Shown: positions 1 to 6,969, counted from the first letter of the stretch. The stretch is 8,119 bases of DNA from VRUE01 sp046733315 (GCA_046733315.1 JBKPOV010000208.1:1-8119); one strand, 5' to 3'. Numbers and translations: made by a program. The notes: a model not told the origin generated them from the letters alone.

Positions 1-25
1 GGCCGAATAGCAGCGCTATTTGGCC
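1..25. repeat. Short inverted repeat (hairpin) at the left edge
   Basis: Arms 1-11 and 15-25 pair around the 3-base loop AGC. The only non-Watson-Crick position is base 5 against base 21, which is a G-U wobble in plus-strand RNA, so the RNA stem is an uninterrupted 11 bp. No T-run follows, so it is not a classical intrinsic terminator. It could end an upstream transcript, serve as an operator, or be the edge of a dispersed palindrome. The window starts at its first base, so its full extent is unknown. Confidence 0.5.
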
Positions 26-236
26 GACTGAGGACGCCGTACCGCGCAGTGTCCGCCGCCGCCAGACGTGCGTGCGGGTTTCGCCAATGCCTACTAGCAG
101 CGCGCCTTCCGTCACGCTTCCGCTCGCCGCCCGCTTCGATCGGCGCACCACGGTTGCGTCCGCGCCCTGCACGATTGCTGCCATGAACCACGCAATCGCC
201 ATAGACATGTCCGCCGCATGGCCTAATGTCTCCCAC

Positions 237-467
237 ATGCCCAAGATGATCCAGATCCGTAACGTGCCCGACGACGTCCACAGGACGCTCAAGGTGCGCG
301 CTGCCGAAGAGGGGATCTCCCTCTCCGACTACATAAAGCGCGATCTCGAAGAGCTCTCCAAGCAGCTGACCCTCGGGGAGGTCTTTGCCCGCGCTCGAGC
401 GCGAGGCCCCTCTGGGATCACCACCGAGGAGATCGTCGCGGGCATTCGAGCATCCCGCGGCGAGTAG
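237..467 (+). CDS. vapB: VapB/FitA-like ribbon-helix-helix antitoxin
   Basis: This 76-residue protein has the look of a small ribbon-helix-helix antitoxin. A short N-terminal beta strand (IQIRNVPDDVH, about residues 5-15) leads into a helix-turn-helix-like segment (LKVRAAEEGISLSDYIKRDL). A C-terminal tail (about 45-76) would wrap the toxin. Such proteins bind their own promoter as dimers through the strand and neutralise the PIN-domain toxin encoded just downstream. The frame is open back to a GTG at 72, but residues encoded before 237 look unconserved, so ATG 237 was chosen. ATG 246 and ATG 183 are alternatives, and none has a visible Shine-Dalgarno sequence. The toxin start follows the stop by 6 bp, which fits a bicistronic, autoregulated operon. 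The family call is secure from sequence style plus neighbour; the exact start is not. Confidence 0.85.
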   Translation: MPKMIQIRNVPDDVHRTLKVRAAEEGISLSDYIKRDLEELSKQLTLGEVFARARARGPSGITTEEIVAGIRASRGE

Positions 468-473
468 CGGACT

Positions 474-881
474 GTGCCCGTCATCGACGCATCGGTCGTC
501 GTCAGCGTGCTGGCCGACGCCGAGCACGCTCGCTGGGCCGAGGCCCAGCTCTCGACCAGTGGCGTCGGGCGGTCCCTTTGGGTTCCGCATCTGATCGATG
601 CGGAGGTCGGTCAGGCGCTGCGCCGCGAAGTTGCGTCTGGGCGGTTGGGTGAGGACAGGGCAGACGCGGCGCTGCTGGATCTCATGCAAATGCCGTTTCG
701 CCGCATCGACCACATCGGCCTGATCCACCGGGCCTGGGAGCTACGTCACAACCTCAGCTTCTACGACGGTCTCTACGCCGCTCTCGCCGAGGCTTTGGAC
801 GTGCCCTTGGTCACGCTCGACGGCCGCCTTGCAAGGGCCGTCGGCGATGCCACCAAAGTGACCGTGCTCACTGCGGGTTAG
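474..881 (+). CDS. vapC: VapC-family PIN-domain ribonuclease toxin
   Basis: This is a 135-residue, full-length PIN-domain protein. Four acidic residues expected to bind Mg2+/Mn2+ are in place: D5 in VIDASVVV, E44 in IDAEVGQAL, D98 in SFYDGLYAALAE and D116 in TLDGRLARA. VapC toxins are site-specific endoribonucleases that cut tRNA or rRNA and stop translation until bound by the cognate antitoxin. The spacing of the four acids and the central helical region (about 45-90) fit the family, so the enzyme looks intact and active. The GTG start at 474 lies 6 bp after the antitoxin stop, so the genes are probably translationally linked. The TAG stop (879-881) overlaps the stop codon of the convergent glycosyltransferase gene. 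The RNA target cannot be told from sequence. Confidence 0.92.
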   Translation: MPVIDASVVVSVLADAEHARWAEAQLSTSGVGRSLWVPHLIDAEVGQALRREVASGRLGEDRADAALLDLMQMPFRRIDHIGLIHRAWELRHNLSFYDGLYAALAEALDVPLVTLDGRLARAVGDATKVTVLTAG

Positions 882-1771
882 CGCCCGCGTGTCGCGGTGA
901 TGCTGAGGCTCACAGCGAGCTTCGCCCAGATCCCGGCGTAGACCGCCGCGTTGACCAGCGGGTTGTGCTCGGCGGCATCGAAGCGACGGTAGAAGCGCCC
1001 CATGCCGCGATGGAAGGCGATCTCCTGTTTCGGTGCCCGCCGCTTGCCGCTGGAGCCGCCCTTGACGTGCAGGGCCACCCCGGCCGGCTCATAGAAGACC
1101 TTCCAGCCCGCTTGCCAGAAACGCCGGCACCAGTCGAGATCCTCCATATAAAGCCAGTAGCCCTCGTCGAGCAGGCCGACCTCGCGCACCGCCTCGGCGC
1201 GGCAGAGCATGAAGGCGCCGTTGACGGCATCGACCTCACCGGGGTCGTCATCTCCCAGGTGCGTGGCCCGGTACTGACTCAACGACTCACCGGCGCCGTC
1301 GCCGCGGCCGAGACCGGTGAAGTGGGCGAGGGCGCTGAGCGGCGTGGGGAAGGAGCGCTTGCAGGCGTGGTCCAGCTCACCGGACTCGGTGACGAGCTTG
1401 CAGCCCACCATGCCGATCCGCTCGTCGGAGTACAGCCGCTCCAGCGCCGCATCCAGGGTCCCCGCGTAGACCTCGGTGTCCGGGTTGAGCAGCAGCACGG
1501 CGCGCGCCTCGTCCTCGCGCAGGACGACGTTGTTGGCGGCCGAGAAGCCGATGTTCTCGTGGCGCAGCAGGCGCACGGCGGGGAACTCCCGCTCGACCAT
1601 GTCCGCGGTCGAGTCGGGGCTGCCGCTGTCGACCACGGTCACCCGCATCGTGCCCTTCGCCGGGTGCTCTTGCAGCGAACGCAGGCAGCGCCGCAGCAGC
1701 GCTTCGGCGCCGTGGCTGACGATGACGATCTCGAGGTCCAAATCCGCTCCGCTGTTCGGTTGCCTTGTCAT
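878..1771 (-). CDS. Family 2 glycosyltransferase, WbbL/rhamnosyltransferase-like
   Basis: This GT-A fold glycosyltransferase has 297 residues from ATG 1771. An in-frame GTG at 1786 would add five residues, and neither start has a clear Shine-Dalgarno sequence. Motifs in order are the N-terminal nucleotide-binding strand IVIVSHGA (about 15-22), VVDSGSPDST (46-55), NIGFSAANN (73-81), the DXD-equivalent LLNPDTEV (94-101) that should hold the nucleotide-sugar metal, and the acceptor/catalytic region NGAFMLCRAEAV with YMEDLDWCRR (208-217). The C-terminus after about residue 230 is basic and ends with a mildly hydrophobic stretch (VNAAVYAGIWAKLAVSLSI) that may sit on the membrane. Relatives add rhamnose or similar sugars to a lipid-linked acceptor in cell-wall or O-polysaccharide assembly. 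It is the last gene of the minus-strand operon, 26 bp after the phosphotransferase stop, so it probably extends the primer made by that enzyme. Sugar specificity is not readable. Confidence 0.9.
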   Translation of the reverse strand: MTRQPNSGADLDLEIVIVSHGAEALLRRCLRSLQEHPAKGTMRVTVVDSGSPDSTADMVEREFPAVRLLRHENIGFSAANNVVLREDEARAVLLLNPDTEVYAGTLDAALERLYSDERIGMVGCKLVTESGELDHACKRSFPTPLSALAHFTGLGRGDGAGESLSQYRATHLGDDDPGEVDAVNGAFMLCRAEAVREVGLLDEGYWLYMEDLDWCRRFWQAGWKVFYEPAGVALHVKGGSSGKRRAPKQEIAFHRGMGRFYRRFDAAEHNPLVNAAVYAGIWAKLAVSLSITATRGR

Positions 1772-1797
1772 CGCCGGGTAATGCACATCAGAGTGGC

Positions 1798-3294
1798 TCA
1801 GTAGGCGCCTTCGCCGCGGACGATCGCCCGCGGTGTGCGCAACAAGATCGCCAGGTCCCCTGCGACCGAGAGGTTGTCGAGGTAGTCGCGCTCCATCGCC
1901 AGCCGCTCCTCGAAGGTCAGGTCGCCGCGACCGTAGACCTGCATCGGCCCGGTCAGGCCCGGCTTGACGGCGAGGCGGATGCGCTGGCGCTCGTCGTAGA
2001 GGGCGACCACCGCCTCCTCCTCGGGCCGCGGGCCGACCAGGGACATGTCGCCGCGCAGCACATTGATCAGCTGCGGCAGCTCGTCGAGGCTGGTCCGGCG
2101 CAAGAACCTGCCGGCCCGGGTGATGCGCGGGTCGTCCTGGATCTTGAAGGCGGGCTCATCGAGCTTCTCGAGGTCGACTAGCTCTGCCAGCCTCGCCTCG
2201 GCGTCGACGACCATGGTGCGGAACTTCAGCATTGTGAAGGGCAGACCGTCTTTGCCGGCTCGTTTCTGGCGGAAGAAGACCGGCAGGCCGGAGTCGAGGA
2301 CGATGAAGAGGGCGATCGCCACCAGCAGCGGCGAGAGGATCGTCAGCATCAGGCCGGAGACGAGCAGGTCCAGGCCGCGCTTCAACGCCAGGGTCGATCG
2401 GGGCGGGTCGGAGAAGCGGAAGTCGAGCACGGGAAGCTCGGCCAGCCGGTTGAGCTCGATCCCCGGCCCCAGCAATCCGTAGTGCTTGGGCAGAAAGGTG
2501 AGGCCGAGCCCGGCCACCTTGCACTCCTCGATCAGGTGCTCGACGTCGCGCTCGCCCATCTCCTGCTCGGCGAGGACGACGCGCTCGACGTTGTGCTCCC
2601 GAGCGACCCGCGAGATCTCTTCGATCGAACCCAGCCGCGGCAGCGAGGCACGGTGGTCCTTGTCCCGCGGCGCCGACAGGTAGCCGACCAACCGCAGGCG
2701 CGCCTCAGGGTGCGTCGCGATCCGTCTCGCCACGACGTCGGTGAGGGCGGCCGGCCCGATGACGATTCCGATCGCCACCCCGGTGAAGCGCTGCCAGAGG
2801 AAGCGAAGCACGGCGCGAGCCACGAAGCAGGCAAGGACCGCGCCAATCCCGACGATGATCGCGCTCTTCGCCGAGAGTGCGCCGGCGGGGCTCAGCCAAA
2901 GCAGGCCGTCGAGCACCATCGTGCCGAGAGCGCTGGCGGAGATCAGCGATGGCAGCTCGTCGAGCGTGCTGTGGCGGATGCGCCGGTGGTCGTTGTCGTA
3001 GAGCCCGTGCAGCTTCAGCACGAGCAGCCAGGCCGGCGTGAAGAGGACCGCCCAGAAGAGCTTGGCCACATCCGTGGTCGAGGTAGCCGCGGTGGCGACG
3101 CAGAGAGCGATGAAGATCGCGGCCCAGTCGCCCACCGCGAGCAGCCGCCGCAGCATCGCGCCGCGGCGGCGGGAGCCGCTCGGCCCGGTCAGGCCAAGCC
3201 GGTTCGCCATCGCGGTTGGAGCCCGCGACGGCGCCTCGCGGGTGGGCGGCGTGGCGGGACCGCTGCGCGTCTCCCTTGTCGTCTTTGCGCTCAT
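1798..3294 (-). CDS. Polyprenyl-phosphate sugar-1-phosphate transferase (exopolysaccharide initiation)
   Basis: This 498-residue protein is of the WcaJ/WbaP type, a polytopic initiating phosphoglycosyl transferase. It would move a sugar-1-phosphate from a UDP-sugar to undecaprenyl phosphate at the inner face of the membrane. After a basic, Pro/Ala-rich N-terminal tail, hydrophobic segments lie near 50-70, 79-95, 116-137 and 143-163. A soluble Rossmann-like middle domain spans about 175-270. The catalytic domain begins at KRGLDL (305-310) with the membrane-reentrant segment at about 311-333, then FRQKRAGKDG (341-350), KFRTM (357-361), DDPRITRAGRFLRRTSLDELPQ (387-408) and GDMSLVGPRP (415-424). 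The Asp-Glu pair D404/E405 matches the catalytic dyad known for this superfamily. The C-terminus RGEGAY is typical. ATG 3294 was chosen because it forms a TGATG junction with the preceding stop, implying translational coupling. ATG 3306 and GTG 3321 are longer alternatives. Sugar identity is unknown. Confidence 0.93.
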   Translation of the reverse strand: MSAKTTRETRSGPATPPTREAPSRAPTAMANRLGLTGPSGSRRRGAMLRRLLAVGDWAAIFIALCVATAATSTTDVAKLFWAVLFTPAWLLVLKLHGLYDNDHRRIRHSTLDELPSLISASALGTMVLDGLLWLSPAGALSAKSAIIVGIGAVLACFVARAVLRFLWQRFTGVAIGIVIGPAALTDVVARRIATHPEARLRLVGYLSAPRDKDHRASLPRLGSIEEISRVAREHNVERVVLAEQEMGERDVEHLIEECKVAGLGLTFLPKHYGLLGPGIELNRLAELPVLDFRFSDPPRSTLALKRGLDLLVSGLMLTILSPLLVAIALFIVLDSGLPVFFRQKRAGKDGLPFTMLKFRTMVVDAEARLAELVDLEKLDEPAFKIQDDPRITRAGRFLRRTSLDELPQLINVLRGDMSLVGPRPEEEAVVALYDERQRIRLAVKPGLTGPMQVYGRGDLTFEERLAMERDYLDNLSVAGDLAILLRTPRAIVRGEGAY

Positions 3295-3296
3295 CA
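3292..3296 (-). promoter_or_regulatory. TGATG stop/start overlap coupling two operon genes
   Basis: On the minus strand the TGA stop of the ligase-like gene (3296-3294) shares its last A with the ATG (3294-3292) of the sugar transferase gene. Such one-base overlaps are a hallmark of translation re-initiation. A G-rich stretch (GGGGGA, about 12 bases upstream of this ATG) may assist. The overlap decides the start of the downstream gene and shows that the two are co-transcribed. Confidence 0.7.
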
Positions 3297-5309
3297 ACAA
3301 GTCCATTCCCCCAGCAGGCACACGGCCTGCGGGTTGAGCTCACGCGCGTATTCGAGATCGGCTCTAGCCGCGGCTTCCTTGCCGGCTTCGTGCTCGACCC
3401 GCGAGCGCAGGTAGTACCACTGCCAGTTGCGGTCCTCGCGGTCGATCGCGTGACCGAAGTGGACGATCGCCCCGAGGTAATCGCCCTGGCGCTCAGCCAG
3501 CAGGCCAAGCTGCACATAGGGCGAGGCCGCCCAGGGCTCAATCGAGCGGGCCGTGTCGGCGTGATCGAAGGCGGCGCCGAAGTCTTCCCTGGCGGCCGCG
3601 GCCTGACTGGAGTCGATCTCTCGCTCGACTAGCAGCGGTCCGACCAGTGCCACGGCCGATGCCCAGGCAAGCACAACCACCGCGACGGTCAGGCCAAAGC
3701 GACGCCCCTCCCGTTGCGACTCCCCGTCGCGGCGTGGGTCGTCAGCGATCTGGCTGCAGCGGGCGGCCACCACCACGCCTGCGGCGAGGAAGAAGATCGC
3801 GCCCAACCCGGCGATCTCCCAGAACCAGTCGAACGCCGTGCCCACCGCGAAGGCGAGCATCGCGGCCAGCAGCGCCGCATAGCGCTCGCGCTCGGGATAG
3901 GGGGCGGCGCGCCAGGCGGCGAAGGCGCACCAGAGCAGGAATCCGACTAGGGCAAGGACGAGCAACCCGCCGACCGCTCCCAGCTCGGTAAATGCCTCCA
4001 GGTAGACGGAGTGCGCGTCGTGGACGGGCAGTTCGATCGAGCGCAGCTGCTCCCAGGAGAACTGGTAGGTGCCGGCGCCGTGACCGAGGATCGGCTTTTC
4101 GCCGAAGGCATCGATCGCGGCTTTGTAGAAGTCGTAGCGCCCTGCCCCTGAAAGCTCGGCGAAGTGCTCCTTGGGGTCGTTGGGGAACTGGATGTCGGGG
4201 CTTGAGAACTGGTCCCAGGCGCGCCCGCCGACCGCGATGACGGCGACGACCGCGAGCAGCGTGCCGGCAAGGGCGATTCCCTTCAGGGCGGTCGGGTTGC
4301 GGGAGATTCGCAGCACCCGGCCGCTCAGCCGTCCCTCGCGGCGCTCCTCCCAGCGCAGGGCGGCGAAGAGCAGCAGGGAGAGGACGATCCCGGCAAGCAG
4401 GATCAGCAGCACGGTCACGCCCTGGTCGACGTTGGCCTGATTGGCGACGTTGTCGGCGAGGCTGTGCCGCGCTTGCACGGCCAGCACCGCGGGAACCGTC
4501 CCGAGCACCCCGATTGCCAAGGTTGCCAGCAGCCAGAGGCGGTCCCTGGAGAGCGCGATCAAGCAGCCTGAGGCGACGAGCAGCGATAGCAGGCCGCCGC
4601 GCGAGTAGGTGAAGTAGAGGGCGAGCAGCGAGAGCGGGATCGCGGCGACGGAAAGCCATCGCAGCGCCGCTGAGGCGGCCCGCCTGCTGTTCCAGAGCAG
4701 CAGGGCGACGCCGATGCCGAATATCGCCCCGTTCGCATTCCAATAGCCGAGCGGGTACTCGAGCCGCGGCTGCGCACTGTCGAAGGCGCCGGCGATGTTG
4801 AAAACGTGCGGTAGCAGGCGGCTGCCGAGCCCGAGCACGGCGACCAGCGCCGCCGCAATTGCCAGGCCTTCAGCGAAACGTTGGCGCCTTTCGTCGGTTT
4901 GGGCGATCAGGAACGCGACAAGGAAGAATCCGAGGTAGACCGCCACGCGGTCCGCCTCGATCACGCTCAGCTCAACCGACCCCGACCAGAGGGATGAGAT
5001 TGCACTCAGAAGCGACAGACAGACGATCAGTCCGCCTGCCCAATACAGCGGTCGCTCTGGCCTCACGGCCGAGCCTGCTCCAAAGACGAGCAGAGCAACG
5101 ACGACTAGCCACACGGCGAGGCCGCCTATGTGACGACCGCTCACGTCGAATCCGCCGCCAGCCAGGGCCAAACCGCCGATCAGGGCAACCGGTGCAAGCA
5201 ACGCCGCCGTTTGCTCTAACCTTGCGCGCGATGAACGTCGGGAAGCGCCATCTCCCGGCCCCGAGCTTGGGCCGACCCGCCTTGTTGATGTCAGTGATTG
5301 CTCTGGCAT
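3294..5309 (-). CDS. O-antigen ligase/Wzy-like polysaccharide polymerase with C-terminal TPR region
   Basis: This is a 671-residue polytopic membrane protein. A basic N-terminal tail (RRSSRAR, 24-30) is followed by roughly a dozen hydrophobic segments from about 35 to 515, and one more near 538-560. Family-type motifs are LGYWNANG (187-194), TYSRGG (234-239), GHGAGTYQ (409-416) in the large extracytoplasmic loop, and HDAHSVYLEAFTELG (430-444), whose histidines resemble the conserved loop histidine of WaaL/Wzy proteins. Residues about 570-660 form TPR-like helices (PYVQLGLLAERQGDYLGAIV and the following repeat). This makes the protein about 200 residues longer than a plain ligase, and the TPR part is probably extracytoplasmic. 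Relatives polymerise or transfer lipid-linked glycans outside the membrane. It is the first gene of the minus-strand operon. ATG 5309 lies inside the divergent gene's signal-peptide region. A TTG at 5201 is a poorer alternative start. Whether it acts as polymerase or ligase is undecided. Confidence 0.85.
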   Translation of the reverse strand: MPEQSLTSTRRVGPSSGPGDGASRRSSRARLEQTAALLAPVALIGGLALAGGGFDVSGRHIGGLAVWLVVVALLVFGAGSAVRPERPLYWAGGLIVCLSLLSAISSLWSGSVELSVIEADRVAVYLGFFLVAFLIAQTDERRQRFAEGLAIAAALVAVLGLGSRLLPHVFNIAGAFDSAQPRLEYPLGYWNANGAIFGIGVALLLWNSRRAASAALRWLSVAAIPLSLLALYFTYSRGGLLSLLVASGCLIALSRDRLWLLATLAIGVLGTVPAVLAVQARHSLADNVANQANVDQGVTVLLILLAGIVLSLLLFAALRWEERREGRLSGRVLRISRNPTALKGIALAGTLLAVVAVIAVGGRAWDQFSSPDIQFPNDPKEHFAELSGAGRYDFYKAAIDAFGEKPILGHGAGTYQFSWEQLRSIELPVHDAHSVYLEAFTELGAVGGLLVLALVGFLLWCAFAAWRAAPYPERERYAALLAAMLAFAVGTAFDWFWEIAGLGAIFFLAAGVVVAARCSQIADDPRRDGESQREGRRFGLTVAVVVLAWASAVALVGPLLVEREIDSSQAAAAREDFGAAFDHADTARSIEPWAASPYVQLGLLAERQGDYLGAIVHFGHAIDREDRNWQWYYLRSRVEHEAGKEAAARADLEYARELNPQAVCLLGEWTC

Positions 5310-5815
5310 TGGCTTGCTTTCCCGTGCTCGCTCAGGCTGAATGTACGAGCTCGAGCTGCGTGCAGTACGACGACTCGCTTCCCGAACTTCCCAAGGAAGG
5401 CAAGAACACTCCTACGCACCCCCAAAACCCGGCAAAGGCCTCAAAGACCGGCGACGGCGGTGGAACGGCGCCGTCCAGCCCGAGCGACCGGGGAGCGCCG
5501 AAGGAAGGCGATGGTTCTGAAGGAGACGATTCATCGAAGGAAGGCGGCGGAGCGGCCGGTAAAGACGGCGGCACGGGGCAGGGTAGCCCAGGTGGCAGCG
5601 TCAACGGGGAGGCCAAGAAGAGCGTGCAGTCAGGCAATCAGACGGCATCTGGCACCCCGACGTCGCAGACAAGCGATAGCGGCGGCTCCTCGCCGCTGGT
5701 CCCAATCTTGATCGCGATTGCCGTGCTCGCCGCTATCTCGGTGGCAGTGGTGATGATCAGGCAACGGCGCCAGCGCCGCGGACCGACCGCCACAGCCTCT
5801 CCAGAGGCGAACTGA
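5231..5815 (+). CDS. Secreted protein with low-complexity linker and C-terminal membrane anchor, function unknown
   Basis: I do not recognise a family with a known function. From ATG 5231 the product has 194 residues. A signal peptide (basic residues K5, R6, R15, hydrophobic core about 17-33, likely cleavage after AQA at 36) is followed by a short mature N-terminus ECTSSSCVQYDD containing two cysteines. A long Gly/Ser/Lys/Asp/Pro linker (about 50-150), a single transmembrane segment (about 155-176) and a strongly basic tail starting RQRRQRR (177-183) complete it. The order Gly-Gly/Ser, hydrophobic segment, Arg cluster orients the C-terminus inside and the linker outside. It also resembles C-terminal sorting or anchoring signals. 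The reading frame is open back to 4859, but that part is antisense to the ligase-like gene and not credible. ATG 5288 is possible but would lose the positive charges of the signal peptide. It lies 2 bp from the hydrolase gene and is probably co-expressed, so it may be its surface partner. Confidence 0.7.
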   Translation: MNVGKRHLPAPSLGRPALLMSVIALALACFPVLAQAECTSSSCVQYDDSLPELPKEGKNTPTHPQNPAKASKTGDGGGTAPSSPSDRGAPKEGDGSEGDDSSKEGGGAAGKDGGTGQGSPGGSVNGEAKKSVQSGNQTASGTPTSQTSDSGGSSPLVPILIAIAVLAAISVAVVMIRQRRQRRGPTATASPEAN

Positions 5816-5817
5816 CC

Positions 5818-6969
5818 ATGGTCAAGCAGCGGAAGCGCCCGCTTGGGCAGGTCCGTGCCTGGACAGCCGCGATCGCGGTGTCAGTGGCAGCCTTCGCATC
5901 GATGGCGCCGACGGCGATGGCTGTGCCGGCGGATTTTTGGGGTGTATCGCCACAGGCCACGCCGAACGTCGAACAGTTCCAGCGCCTGCGCACCGGGGGC
6001 GTCGATAGCGTGCGGATTCCGGTTCCCTGGAGCTCCATCCAGTCTCTCGGTCCCGGCGAGGCCGACTTCTCCAATGTGGACGCGCTTGTCACCGGCGCGA
6101 CCGCTGCCGGGCTCCGTGTGCTGCCGTTCATCTACGACGCACCGGCCTGGGCGGTCGTCCGGGCCACGGTTCCCGGCTCTGGCGGCCATGCCAACGCCCC
6201 GAAGACCCTGCCGGTCAAGACGGAGGCTCAGCGCACCGCCTGGGCCAACTTCCTCACGCTTGTGGTTGGACGCTACGGCCCCGGAGGCTCTTTCTGGGCG
6301 GCGAACCGGGGCCTGCCGGAAAGCCCGATTCGCACTTGGCAGATCTGGAATGAGCAGAACTTCAAGTACTTCGTCGTGCGGCCGAGCCCAGCCGACTACG
6401 GCAAGCTGGTCAACGTCTCCTACGCGACGATCAAGAGCATCGACCCAGGCGCAAAGCTGATTCTTGGCGGTATGTTCGCTCGCCCCAAGGAGGCCGAACG
6501 CAAAAGGAAGCCGGCTCAGGCGTTTTTCGCCACCGACTTCCTCGATCGGATGTACAAGTCGACGCCTGGAATCAAGAGCAAGTTCAGCGGGGTGGCCCTG
6601 CATCCGTATACGACCGACTACCGCCAGCTCACCCCCGACATCGAGGCGTTCCGCCTGGTCCTGACCGAGAATCGTGATGCGGGCAAGGGGCTCTGGATCA
6701 CCGAGATCGGCTGGAGCTCTCAGCCACGGGCCGGCCACGATGGGTTCGCCAAGGGGCCGAATGGCCAGGTGACCCAGCTGAAAGGCGCCTTCAACCTCTT
6801 CAAGCGCAACCAGGCCAGATGGCATCTAAAGCAGATCTACTGGTTCTCGGTCGACGATCAGCCCAACATCTGCAACTTCTGCGATGGCACCGGCCTCTTC
6901 GGCGAAGGCTTCGTGCCGAAGAAGTCCTGGTTCGCCTACGTCAAGTTCGCTGGCGGCAGTCCCGGCTGA
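5818..6969 (+). CDS. Secreted clan GH-A glycoside hydrolase, GH39/PslG-like
   Basis: This 383-residue exported enzyme has an N-terminal signal peptide (KQRKR, hydrophobic core about 14-28, likely cleavage after AMA at 35). A (beta/alpha)8-type catalytic domain follows. Visible clan GH-A landmarks are VRIPVPW (65-71) on an early strand, the acid/base glutamate E179 in IWNEQN (176-181), LHPYTTDY (261-268), and the nucleophile glutamate E296 in WITEIGWSS (293-301). A CxxC pair (C352, C355) sits in a loop before the last barrel elements. The arrangement resembles GH39 and the PslG hydrolase of the Pseudomonas Psl exopolysaccharide locus. Substrate is probably the polysaccharide made by the divergent operon, which is inference from location only. 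The ATG follows the upstream stop by 2 bp, with GAGG at 5804-5807 as a plausible, slightly distant Shine-Dalgarno sequence. Family number is less certain than the clan. Confidence 0.88.
   Translation: MVKQRKRPLGQVRAWTAAIAVSVAAFASMAPTAMAVPADFWGVSPQATPNVEQFQRLRTGGVDSVRIPVPWSSIQSLGPGEADFSNVDALVTGATAAGLRVLPFIYDAPAWAVVRATVPGSGGHANAPKTLPVKTEAQRTAWANFLTLVVGRYGPGGSFWAANRGLPESPIRTWQIWNEQNFKYFVVRPSPADYGKLVNVSYATIKSIDPGAKLILGGMFARPKEAERKRKPAQAFFATDFLDRMYKSTPGIKSKFSGVALHPYTTDYRQLTPDIEAFRLVLTENRDAGKGLWITEIGWSSQPRAGHDGFAKGPNGQVTQLKGAFNLFKRNQARWHLKQIYWFSVDDQPNICNFCDGTGLFGEGFVPKKSWFAYVKFAGGSPG

Noticed and set aside
72..236. N-terminal extension of the antitoxin from GTG 72
   Set aside because: The upstream residues are low in helix-forming pattern and look unlike ribbon-helix-helix proteins, which normally begin just before the first beta strand. 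ATG 237 fits the family length.
965..1804. Long plus-strand open frame opposite the glycosyltransferase
   Set aside because: It is antisense to a gene with clear GT2 motifs, and its translation is Val/Gly/Ala/Arg-rich without any domain. Such mirror frames are common in high-GC DNA.
2482..3414. Long plus-strand open frame opposite the sugar transferase
   Set aside because: It is very Arg/Asp/Gln-rich, has no motif, and spans the junction of two well-supported minus-strand genes.
4859..5230. Upstream extension of the linker protein frame
   Set aside because: This part is antisense to the membrane domain of the ligase-like protein and is Arg/Pro-rich. The signal peptide begins at ATG 5231.
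5288..5350. Lipoprotein signal (lipobox) in the linker protein
   Set aside because: The cysteine in ALAC is inside the hydrophobic core with Leu at -2, and the next cysteine follows Glu. Neither fits the lipobox, while AQA is a good signal peptidase I site.
5881..6825. Minus-strand open frame opposite the glycoside hydrolase
   Set aside because: The plus-strand frame carries both catalytic glutamates and a signal peptide. The antisense product has no recognisable feature.
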